From: UBA11612 sp963662375
Lineage (GTDB): Bacteria > Pseudomonadota > Alphaproteobacteria > Rhodospirillales > Rhodospirillaceae
Length of the DNA stretch: 64,000 nt
Direction of reading: 5' to 3'
NCBI GenBank assembly: GCA_963662375.2
Contig: CAXXRP010000015.1
Coordinates: 248,001 to 312,000 of the forward strand
A model generated the notes under the pieces. It worked only from the letters and a program-made list of their open reading frames with translations, was not told the origin of the DNA and ran no database searches. How positions within the stretch are numbered: position 1 is the first letter of the stretch; each line of letters begins with the position of its first letter. The position numbers and the translations under genes were made by a program. Below, piece by piece: positions 44,247-51,895 of this stretch.

Positions 44247-44969
44247 ATGCCAATCCTACCGCTTTCTCACCCTGAACCTTTCGCGGCAACGCTCGGTGTA
44301 ATGTTGTACCCATCAAAAGACGATCAGCCGAAGGCTGAAGCGTTTACCTCTCAGTATCTAGCTGCTCCACTTAAGGAGTTTCATCGACTAGGAGGAGAGT
44401 TACCGTATGCCGACCTGAAACGTATTGCAGAAGGTGCGGGGCAACCACTAACGGATTTAGAGAAGAGATGGTATCAAGCGACAGCAGCAGGTCAGATTCT
44501 TAAGACTTATTTCGGTCTGCGCAATACGGCCCCCGGATTGGCCACGCTTACCAATGCAATCAAAATTGTGGAGAGAGTCGCGGGCCAGCATTGCAAATCC
44601 GGTTCTCGCTCAAATCTTCATGATTGTTGGTCCCGATATCGGTCGGTTGCTCACTTGTGGGGAGCTTGGGTGTTGAGAGACCGCCGATTTATGGAAAAGC
44701 CGGAAGTCGGATATGATTATGCAACGGATTTCCAGGAGTTTCTTCTGGAGTCGGAGGGCTTGCGCCACTGGGGCGAGACATGGACCCATTCGCGCGCTAA
44801 TGCGGTACCACCTTTGGAAGGTGATAATTTGCGTGTTCCCAAAGACTGGAAGTCTCCTCAATGGCAAGAAGGATGGCCGGATACGGGGAAGATAGCCATA
44901 TACACGATCCCGGACAAATATATGTCGGAGTTAAGGTCAGCGGGAAGGCCAAGGAAGGACGGCAAATAA
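44247..44969 (+). CDS. Hypothetical protein, first gene of the terminase module
   Basis: A 240-residue soluble protein, ATG 44247 with GAAGG upstream. No motif or family recognised. It has a Trp-rich C-terminal third (LRHWGETWTHSRAN, DWKSPQWQEGWP) and no membrane segment. It lies 85 bases before the ParB-methyltransferase gene in the same direction, so it probably belongs to the phage-like module. Confidence 0.65.
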   Translation: MPILPLSHPEPFAATLGVMLYPSKDDQPKAEAFTSQYLAAPLKEFHRLGGELPYADLKRIAEGAGQPLTDLEKRWYQATAAGQILKTYFGLRNTAPGLATLTNAIKIVERVAGQHCKSGSRSNLHDCWSRYRSVAHLWGAWVLRDRRFMEKPEVGYDYATDFQEFLLESEGLRHWGETWTHSRANAVPPLEGDNLRVPKDWKSPQWQEGWPDTGKIAIYTIPDKYMSELRSAGRPRKDGK

Positions 44970-45054
44970 ACCTGTCCAAAATTTTCTAGACGAATTTTTT
45001 AACTTGGGGTTTTTGAAATCCTTGCGCCTCCACAAATGATATTGGAGGCCCAAC

Positions 45055-46440
45055 ATGGCGAAGACCCTTTCGCTGTCCCAGCGGACATCTATTCCTAAAA
45101 CTTCCCGGATCCGCGACCTAAACGTCCAGGTCCGTGCCATAGCGGATCTGAAGGTACGCACTCAAAATCCGCGCACGCACTCTCCGCAACAAATTCGGCA
45201 GATTGTTAAATCCATCGAAATATTCGGTTGGACCAACCCTGTCCTGATTGATGAGGAACAGTGTGTGATTGCGGGCCACGGCCGGCTCGCTGCCGCGAAA
45301 CAGCTCGGTATGGATCATATTCCAACGATCAAGCTGTCTAATATGACCGACGAACAGATCCGCTCTTATGTGATTGCCGACAACCGTCTGGCTGAACACG
45401 CGGGGTGGGATAACGATCTGCTTGCAATCGAACTACAGGCTTTAACGGAACTGGACCTCGACTTTGAAATCGACGTTATCGGTTTCGAGATGGCGGAAAT
45501 AGACATCCTGATTTCGGGTCTTGACGGCGATCACGACGATGAAGCCGATTGGGTGCCGGTCGCCGATGACGGACCGGCGGTATCGCGGCGAGGGGACCTG
45601 TGGCAGCTCGGTAAGCACCGTCTCCTGTGCGGCGATGCCACTCATGCGGACGCATACAACCGGCTCATGGACGGCCAACTTGCTCAGATGGTATTTGCCG
45701 ATCCACCGTATAACGTTCCCGTCGACGGACATGTGTGCGGCCTCGGATCTATCAAACATGACGATTTCGTCATGGCGAGTGGTGAAATGTCGGAAGCCGA
45801 ATACACGGATTTTCTCACACGTGTGTTTGAACACTTGGCCGGCCACAGTGTCGATGGCGCACTGCACTTCGTCTGCATGGACTGGCGGCACTTGCATGAA
45901 CTTTTGACGGCCGGCAAGTCGGCTTACACCGAACTAAAGAATCTTTGCGTTTGGAATAAGACCAACGCGGGAATGGGCTCGCTCTATCGGTCCAAGCACG
46001 AGCTTATCGCCGTTTACAAGGCGGGCCGGGGTCAACACGTCAACAATATCGCGCTCGGAAAGTACGGGCGGCACCGCACTAATGTATGGGATTACGCGGG
46101 CGTGAACGGCTTTGGCGCCGATAAGGCACGGGACCGTGCCACGCACCCAACGGTCAAGCCCGTGGCCATGGTCGCAGATGCCATACGAGACTGCTCCCAC
46201 CGTAATGGCCTTATTCTCGACCCTTTCGTAGGGTCCGGCACGACGCTCGTCGCCGCGGAGAGTACGGGCCGCCGCGCAGCGGCCCTGGAGATCGATACAA
46301 AATTTGTGGATGCCGCGGTCAAACGAATGAAACAGGCAACCGGCATTGATGCAGTGCGACAGTGCGACGGCCTTACATTCAATGAAGCCGCCACCGTCAG
46401 ACCTCCGACGAAGTCGGGAGGGGCATCCCATGGCCGATGA
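45055..46440 (+). CDS. ParB-domain DNA methyltransferase (N6-adenine or N4-cytosine)
   Basis: A 461-residue fusion. Residues 25-125 are a ParB/Srx-like domain with VIAGHGRLAAAKQLG (GHGR at 74-77). The rest is a beta-class methyltransferase: the catalytic motif IV DPPYN at 216-220 comes before motif I DPFVGSGTT near residue 390. The fusion is common in phages and integrated elements, where it may mark element DNA against restriction or guide packaging. GGAGG precedes the ATG. Its stop overlaps the next gene by 11 bases. Confidence 0.9.
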   Translation: MAKTLSLSQRTSIPKTSRIRDLNVQVRAIADLKVRTQNPRTHSPQQIRQIVKSIEIFGWTNPVLIDEEQCVIAGHGRLAAAKQLGMDHIPTIKLSNMTDEQIRSYVIADNRLAEHAGWDNDLLAIELQALTELDLDFEIDVIGFEMAEIDILISGLDGDHDDEADWVPVADDGPAVSRRGDLWQLGKHRLLCGDATHADAYNRLMDGQLAQMVFADPPYNVPVDGHVCGLGSIKHDDFVMASGEMSEAEYTDFLTRVFEHLAGHSVDGALHFVCMDWRHLHELLTAGKSAYTELKNLCVWNKTNAGMGSLYRSKHELIAVYKAGRGQHVNNIALGKYGRHRTNVWDYAGVNGFGADKARDRATHPTVKPVAMVADAIRDCSHRNGLILDPFVGSGTTLVAAESTGRRAAALEIDTKFVDAAVKRMKQATGIDAVRQCDGLTFNEAATVRPPTKSGGASHGR

Positions 46441-46768
46441 ATACGCAGTGGGCTATGGCAAACCCCCCAAGGGGTCCCGGTTTAAAAAGGGTAGGTCGGG
46501 AAACCCCAAGGGCCGCCCCAAAACACATCGCAACTTCAAAACGGATTTTACTACGGCGCTCAAAGCTCCGGTCAGGGTGACGGAAGACGGCAAGGCCAGG
46601 ACAATATCAAAGACCGGGCGGCGGGCCTATGCCATGGAATTGGACCCGCTCTATTGCGACGTGGCCATTAAGCGATGGCAGAACTTTGCGGGCAAGGATG
46701 CCGTGCTGGCGGAGACGGGCGAGACCTTCGATGAAGTTGTGGCTTCCAGAAACACTACAGAGCCTTAG
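46430..46768 (+). CDS. DUF5681 N-terminus fused to a methyltransferase C-terminus
   Basis: A 112-residue hybrid. Residues 1-60 closely match the neighbour DUF5681 protein (VGYGKPPKGSRFKKGRSGNP, PVRVTEDGKARTIS). From residue 61 the sequence is TGRRAYAMELDPLYCDVAIK plus GKDAVLAETGETFDEV, which is the end of a ParB-type DNA methyltransferase, parallel to TGRRAAALEIDTKFVDAAVK in the gene upstream. This implies a former second methyltransferase-DUF5681 cassette that was lost by recombination. The protein is basic at its start and may still bind nucleic acid. Confidence 0.7.
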   Translation: MADEYAVGYGKPPKGSRFKKGRSGNPKGRPKTHRNFKTDFTTALKAPVRVTEDGKARTISKTGRRAYAMELDPLYCDVAIKRWQNFAGKDAVLAETGETFDEVVASRNTTEP

Positions 46769-46777
46769 AGGTATGCC

Positions 46778-47170
46778 ATGACCGGCGATTACGGCGTGGG
46801 CTACGGCCGTCCGCCTAAAACCTCCCGCTTCAAGAAGGGCAAGTCGGGCAACCCCAGGGGCCGTCCCAAGTCCCTCCGCAATTTCAAGACGGACTTTACG
46901 GCGGCACTCAAGGCCCCGGTCAGGGTGACGGAAAGCGGCAAGGCCAGGACCATATCAACGCAGCAGGCGGTCATCGCGCGGCTTAGGGAAAAAGCCCTGA
47001 ACGGAGACGTGCGAGCCCTGGACCGCATCATCACTCTGTCGATCGAGCTGGGCGAGACCGCTCAGGAGTCAAAATCGAACCTGTCCATGCAGGACCGGGA
47101 CATTCTTGACCGGTATGGCGACCGCCTGCTCAGGCGGCGGGAAGACAAGCCAAAGGCCCATAACGAATAG
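46778..47170 (+). CDS. DUF5681 protein, terminase-associated
   Basis: A 130-residue protein with the DUF5681 start (VGYGRPPKTSRFKKGKSGNP, then RGRP) which resembles an AT-hook-like basic segment, and a helical second half (QQAVIARLREKALNGDVRAL). DUF5681 genes commonly sit directly before a large terminase gene, so a small-terminase or packaging-recognition role is an attractive inference. Nine bases separate it from the hybrid gene and 15 from terL. Confidence 0.8.
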   Translation: MTGDYGVGYGRPPKTSRFKKGKSGNPRGRPKSLRNFKTDFTAALKAPVRVTESGKARTISTQQAVIARLREKALNGDVRALDRIITLSIELGETAQESKSNLSMQDRDILDRYGDRLLRRREDKPKAHNE

Positions 47171-47185
47171 GAGGTCAATCGAGTC

Positions 47186-48640
47186 ATGGCTCAAAACAAT
47201 GAACAGGTCTTGCACGCCGTGCTTCGCCATGACTTATTAGCGTTCGTCGAGAAGGTCTTTCACACCGTATCGCCGGGTGATTTCTATCTTCCCAACTGGC
47301 ACATCGAGGCGATTGCATATGCCCTTGTGAATTGCCTTAACGGTACAACGACCCGCCTGATCATCACCCAGCCGCCCCGTTCTCTCAAATCCATATGCTC
47401 CTCGGTGGCCCTTGTCGCCTGGGCCATGGGCCATGATCCGACAAGGCGGTTTATTTGTGTGAGCTACGCACAAGACCTCGCGCTGGAGCTTGCACGGCAG
47501 TTCCGCCTGGTCGTTACCAGCGATTGGTACAAGGAGCTGTTTCCCTCAATGCGCCTGGTCCGCGATACCGGGACCGAAGTGGTGACGGCTCAAGGCGGTA
47601 GCCGCCTGGCCACGTCCATCGGCGGAACCCTGACGGGCCGCGGCGCCGACTTCATTATCATCGACGATCCCTTGAAAGCATCGGAAGCGGCGTCGGAGGT
47701 CTCAAGGAAGCAGGTGCACGACTGGTACTCCTCAACATTGGCAACCCGGTTGGACGACAAAGACAAGGGTGTGATCGTTGTAGTCATGCAGCGCCTGCAT
47801 GAGGAAGACCTGGCCGGGCACCTTCTGAGCTCGGGCAACTGGAGCCACCTGGATCTCCCCGCCGTTGCCATAGAAGACGCGCGCATACCGGTTGGAGAGG
47901 GAGAATACTATTATCGGCGCGAAGGCGAAGTCCTGCATGCCGAGAGGGAGCCCCGGGCCATCCTTGACGCGATAAAAAGCGAACTCGGATCGCTGGCATT
48001 CTCCGCCCAATATCAGCAGCGGCCCGTGCCACTCGAAGGCAATCTGATCAAGCGCAAGTGGCTCAAGAACTATACCGAGCTTCCCAGTGGACCCGGGGTG
48101 CAAACGGTACAAAGTTGGGACGTTGCGGGAACATTAGGTGAGCGGAGCGCTTGGTCGGTTTGTACCACTTGGAAGGTTTATAATAATGAATTCTATCTCA
48201 TCCATGTATGGCGTGGCCGGGCCGAGTACCCAAACCTGAGGCGAAAGGTTTTGGAACTTCAAAAAAAGTTCGATGCCGATGTGGTCTTGATCGAAGAGGC
48301 AGGACTTGGCCAGAGTCTGGTGCAGGATCTGAGAAACGATTCACCAAGTAGTTTTCCGCGCCCCACCGGCATCAAGCCCAAGGGCGATAAGGTGACGCGG
48401 ATGGAGGCCCAAAGCGCGAAAATCGAGGCCGGTCAGGTGCTCTTGCCCAATGACGCGCCTTGGCTGGACATTTTTCTCGCTGAAGTGCTCGGCTTTCCCA
48501 ATACGCGCCACGACGATCAGGTCGACAGTTTGTCGCAATTTCTGTCGTGGAAAAGCAAGAGACGCCGCCGTATTGCCGTCACTGCGCCCATCATAATATA
48601 CGGCGAGGAAGACCCCGAAATTTGGCCGATGACCTTTTGA
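47186..48640 (+). CDS. terL: Phage terminase large subunit
   Basis: A 484-residue packaging motor and nuclease. The ATPase half has a Walker-A-like PPRSLKS (63-69) and Walker B IIIDDP (157-162). The RNase-H-like nuclease half has QSWDVAGT, VLIEEAGLG and the C-terminal NTRHDDQVDSLSQFL, supplying the three acidic positions. Length is normal and no motif is missing. GAGG precedes the ATG. No portal, protease, capsid or tail gene accompanies it, which is unusual for a prophage. Confidence 0.92.
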   Translation: MAQNNEQVLHAVLRHDLLAFVEKVFHTVSPGDFYLPNWHIEAIAYALVNCLNGTTTRLIITQPPRSLKSICSSVALVAWAMGHDPTRRFICVSYAQDLALELARQFRLVVTSDWYKELFPSMRLVRDTGTEVVTAQGGSRLATSIGGTLTGRGADFIIIDDPLKASEAASEVSRKQVHDWYSSTLATRLDDKDKGVIVVVMQRLHEEDLAGHLLSSGNWSHLDLPAVAIEDARIPVGEGEYYYRREGEVLHAEREPRAILDAIKSELGSLAFSAQYQQRPVPLEGNLIKRKWLKNYTELPSGPGVQTVQSWDVAGTLGERSAWSVCTTWKVYNNEFYLIHVWRGRAEYPNLRRKVLELQKKFDADVVLIEEAGLGQSLVQDLRNDSPSSFPRPTGIKPKGDKVTRMEAQSAKIEAGQVLLPNDAPWLDIFLAEVLGFPNTRHDDQVDSLSQFLSWKSKRRRRIAVTAPIIIYGEEDPEIWPMTF

Positions 48641-48756
48641 GCCGGGTTTCCCGCCTTTCCCCGATGAATCAGGCCCCGAAAACCGGCGAAACAGAGTCAA
48701 ACAGCACTGGACTTCCAGCGACAGGGAAGCGTTCCTTGCCCAATGGGTGAGGACCT

Positions 48757-48960
48757 ATGGACCGCGAAGACCGGGAACTGGTGACACACTTGTTCGCCAA
48801 GGCCACGGCCTTGCTGGAGGATGCGTCGCAACTGGCGGCGGACGGCCAGTCGTCCCGGCTGACGCCCGCCGACTATCTTAGACTCAGCCTTGACCTCCAA
48901 AGGGCAACAGCCGGCGCCCTGGGCGTGGCGAAAGCGCTTGGTGTGGCATTGTCAGACTAA
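48757..48960 (+). CDS. Small terminase-module protein, 3' end replaced by a MITE
   Basis: A 67-residue helical protein starting at ATG 48757 (MDREDRELVTHLFAKATALL). The last codons and stop (LSD-stop) come from the MITE that begins at 48945. A paralogous tail follows the MITE: RLMPTEYLGLSRDLHRATLN resembles RLTPADYLRLSLDLQRATAG here. So either two tandem copies existed or the MITE split a duplicated region. No family recognised. Confidence 0.55.
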   Translation: MDREDRELVTHLFAKATALLEDASQLAADGQSSRLTPADYLRLSLDLQRATAGALGVAKALGVALSD

Positions 48961-49108
48961 ATTAATTTGTTAGTCTAGTGAGGTGAGTTTTCGCCGTTCC
49001 GAGCCGCGCCTTGCTTGGTCAATACCAAGCGAACCAATAGTTTAGTGCCCAAACCCAGGTAACAAGGGCCCAAGAGAGTTGGCCCTAACCAGTTACTCTG
49101 ACAATGCC
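48945..49108 (-). mobile_element. 164-bp MITE, copy 4
   Basis: Nearly identical to copy 2 and in the same orientation. It is inserted within the terminase module, so MITE movement postdates assembly of the module. Confidence 0.92.
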
Positions 49109-49256
49109 GTCCCGGCTGATGCCCACCGAGTATCTTGGACTAAGCCGGGACCTCCATAGGGCAACACTCAATGCCCTCGATGTGGCCAAATCCCTCCGTG
49201 TGATTGCGGGCTCCAACCCCGAGACTTCGCCGGAAACGCCCAAAAACCCAGGCTGA
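49109..49256 (+). pseudogene. Second, truncated paralogue of the small terminase-module protein
   Basis: From the MITE edge the frame reads SRLMPTEYLGLSRDLHRAT, then NALDVAKSLRVIAGSN and a Pro-rich end with TGA at 49254-49256. It parallels the last half of the protein before the MITE. No own start remains. Confidence 0.55.
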
Positions 49257-49312
49257 TTGGACTGGACTTTACGGTCCAGGCAAGCATGTGTGGTGGGGAG
49301 AGGAGGCCGGCC

Positions 49313-49759
49313 ATGGCGACGGCAATTGAACCCCAGGTCAAGGCGCTTGAGCACCTCGGTCCGACCGAGCTGCGCAAACGCTGGGGTGAAGTGTTCCGCT
49401 CTCCGGCTCCCAAGGGGGCAAGCCGGGATTTCCTGCTCCGCGCCCTGGCGTACAAGACCCAGGAAGACCACTTCGGCGGCCTTAGACCGTCAACGCAACG
49501 GCGGCTGCGGCAGATGGCAAAGACACTGGATCGGTCTCCCAACACCGATCTGGTGCCCGTGCCGTTCGCCAAGCCCGGCACCAAACTGGTGCGCCAATGG
49601 CACAACAGAAAACACGAAGTGACGGTTCTGGAAGCGGGCTTTGCCTATGACGGCAAGGTCTATGACAGCCTATCCAAGATCGCCCGCGAGATAACAGGGA
49701 CCCGCTGGTCCGGTCCCGTCTTCTTCGGACTGTGCCGGCCCGGCACCAAGGCGGCCTGA
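49313..49759 (+). CDS. DUF2924 protein, recombinase-associated
   Basis: A 148-residue basic protein from ATG 49313 (GAGAGGAGG upstream). The DUF2924 pattern is clear: LGPTELRKRWGEVF, DFLLRALAYKTQE, then PGTKLVRQWHNRKHEVTVLE and YDSLSKIAREITGTRWSGP, ending FFGLC. The last segment resembles a DNA-binding winged turn found in phage proteins. DUF2924 genes are typically placed directly before large serine recombinases, as here (one base between), so a directionality or accessory role is plausible but unproven. Confidence 0.85.
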   Translation: MATAIEPQVKALEHLGPTELRKRWGEVFRSPAPKGASRDFLLRALAYKTQEDHFGGLRPSTQRRLRQMAKTLDRSPNTDLVPVPFAKPGTKLVRQWHNRKHEVTVLEAGFAYDGKVYDSLSKIAREITGTRWSGPVFFGLCRPGTKAA

Positions 49760-49760
49760 C

Positions 49761-51494
49761 ATGACCGCCAAACTCAAATGCGCCGTCTATACCCGCAAGT
49801 CGTCGGAAAACGGATTGGAGCAGGCCTTCAACTCCCTCGATGCCCAAAGGGAGTCCGCCGAGGCCTATATCAAGAGCCAGCGGCACGAGGGCTGGGTCCT
49901 GATCAAGGACAAGTACGATGATGGCGGCTTCTCGGGAGGGAACACCGAGCGGCCCGCCTTGACGCGGTTGTTGGACGACATCACCTCGGGCCGGGTCAAC
50001 GTCGTGGTGGTTTACAAGGTCGACCGCCTGACCCGGTCGCTCTCCGACTTCGCCAAGCTGGTGGATCTGTTCGATGGACATGGCGTGTCGTTCGTATCGG
50101 TCACCCAGCAGTTCAACACCACCACGTCCATGGGGCGCCTGACCTTGAATGTGCTCTTATCCTTCGCTCAGTTCGAACGGGAAGTCACGGGCGAGCGCAT
50201 CCGGGACAAGTTCACGGCGTCGCGTAAGAAAGGCATGTGGATGGGCGGTCATCCGCCGCTCGGCTACGACATCGTCGAGCGCAAGCTCATTGTCAATGAA
50301 GGCGAAGCCAAGGCCGTCGGACATATCTTCACCCGCTATCTGGAACTGGGCGGCGTCAAGGCTCTGAAGGAAGACCTGGAGCGGGAGGGGTACCGCTCCA
50401 AGCAGTGGACCAGCAGCTCAAACCGGACCTACGGCGGCAAGCCCTTCAAGCGCGGCGCCCTCTATTACATCCTGAAAAACCGGCTTTACGCGGGTGACGC
50501 GGTCCACAAGGGCATCGCCTATCCCGGCGAGCATAGGCCCATCATCGCCCCGGATACATGGGAACACGTCCAGGCTTCCTTAAAAGAGAAAGCCGCCCAC
50601 CATGAGAAAGGCATCCCCCACAAGGAGCCGAGCCTGCTCAGGGGTCTGTTGTTCGACGACCGTGGTAATCACATGAGCCCTTCCCATGCCAACAAGAAAG
50701 GCAAACGGTACCGCTATTATGTAAGTCAGGCCCTCAACCAGCATCGCGAGCAGGACAAAGGGTCCGTGACACGGCTACCGGCTCACGACTTGGAACAGCA
50801 AGTTGTCGGCGTCCTTTGCCGGGCGGTCACAAACCCTACCGGCATCCTCAGTCATCTCACTGATCCGGCCCTGAAGGACAAGTTGGCGCACGGTCTTGAG
50901 TTGGCGGACGCGGGGCTTGCCGGCGCCCTGGCCGGCCATACCGATGCCAAGGCCCGAGACCTGTTCCGGGCGTTAGTTTAACGGGTCGAACTGGATGTAA
51001 ACGGGTTTGCAATACGGCTTTCGGCAACCGCGTTGGACGCCATACTGGAGTGCCGGCCGTGGGAGAACGTTTCGGATAACGCTTCGATTGAGGCTCCGGC
51101 CTTCGAGCCGGAAGACAGCACTATCGTTACCTTAAACGCAGACGCATCGGTCCGGCGATGCGGCCGGGAGAAGAGGGTGCTGGTGCCGGATCATCTCGCG
51201 GGAAAGGCTCCTGCGCCCAACGCTAAGCTGATCAAACTGGTCGCGCATGCCCACGCTTGGCTGGATGCCGTCACCTCGGGTCGGGTTGCCTCCATCAATG
51301 AGCTCGGCGGTCAACTCAAACGGTCGCGCACCTACATCAGTCCCGTCATCAGGGTCGCGTTCCTCGCGCCCGATATCACGGAGTCCATCCTTGCCGGCAC
51401 CCAGCCCGTCGATCTGAAGTCTGCGGATCTCTTGAACAATCTGCCGTTGGACTGGCCGGACCAGCGCCGCGTACTGGGGTTCGACGCGCCATAG
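49761..51494 (+). pseudogene. Large serine recombinase with an in-frame ochre stop
   Basis: A 577-codon frame interrupted by TAA at 50979-50981. The resolvase domain has the nucleophile motif YTRKSS (Ser14 or 15) and VYKVDRLTRSLSDF; the recombinase domain has FKRGALYYILKNRLYAGD; a zinc-ribbon part follows (LRGLLFDDRGNHMSPSH, lacking clear CxxC pairs). The last 171 codons (51033 ORF in the same frame) supply the usual end, AHAWLDAVTSGRVASINEL and a helix-turn-helix. LV-stop-RVEL fits LVQRVEL, so CAA to TAA is the likely change. The truncated 406-residue product probably cannot integrate the element. Confidence 0.8.
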
Positions 51495-51522
51495 TTTGAC
51501 TTAACGTTTGCCGGCGACGATG

Positions 51523-51545
51523 AGGCCGTTCGCGGCCTTATTTTT
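51523..51545 (+). terminator. Intrinsic terminator after the recombinase
   Basis: AGGCCG-TTCG-CGGCCT forms a stem with a UUCG loop, followed by TA and a T5 run. The rest of 51495-51750 shows no gene. Confidence 0.75.
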
Positions 51546-51750
51546 ATTCATAAACGGTCAATCAACCCTCGCACTGAATCAAAAACGTCAGTGGAAAATG
51601 GGCGGTCGGAGAATCTCGGACCACTGAGGGCGTGATCACTCAATATCCGGTGGTCATCAGGCGCTCTTGGTGACGGCATGCGCAGACATGTCTTTGAAAT
51701 GTTTAGAGTTCCGTGGAGAGCAACACTCTACCGTGGTTCGCCGAAGACTG

Positions 51751-51766
51751 ATTGGCTGGGGCGCCA
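51751..51766. repeat. Candidate attR: 16-bp repeat at the tRNA-Gln 3' end
   Basis: ATTGGCTGGGGCGCCA, the twin of 28603-28618. It spans the CCA end, discriminator, acceptor strand and first T-stem bases of the tRNA (minus strand). Confidence 0.6.
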
Positions 51767-51826
51767 GGATTCGAACCTGGGATGGCGATACCAAAAACCG
51801 CTGCCTTGCCACTTGGCTACGCCCCA
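51753..51826 (-). tRNA. tRNA-Gln (TTG)
   Basis: Read on the minus strand it starts TGGGGCGTAGCC, has the anticodon loop TTTTGGT with anticodon TTG, the T-arm CCAGG-TTCGAAT-CCTGG and acceptor end CGCCCCA-G-CCA with encoded CCA. All four arms pair. Its 3' end faces the island. Confidence 0.95.
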
Positions 51827-51895
51827 GCAGGCGGCGCGGACATTAGGAAATAACGCGCTCAGCCGCAACGGTGAATATCTAAACTATTCCCGGCG

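Larger units (their letters stand above)
28603..51766. mobile_element. Putative 23-kb genomic island at tRNA-Gln
   Basis: ATTGGCTGGGGCGCCA occurs at 28603-28618 and again at 51751-51766, where it covers the 3' end of tRNA-Gln. Everything between is accessory: IS6-type and IS3 elements, four MITEs, two TonB receptors, a cut restriction gene and a terminase/recombinase module. The intact tRNA at one end and a copied 3' tip at the other is the classic layout of a tRNA-integrated island. Flanking genes are core metabolism. Confidence 0.6.

Noticed and set aside
48664..48750. 28-residue ORF (MNQAPKTGETESNSTGLPAT...) between terL and the next gene
   Set aside because: The composition recalls small phage-module proteins, but there is no ribosome-binding site and no recognisable family, so it is not annotated.
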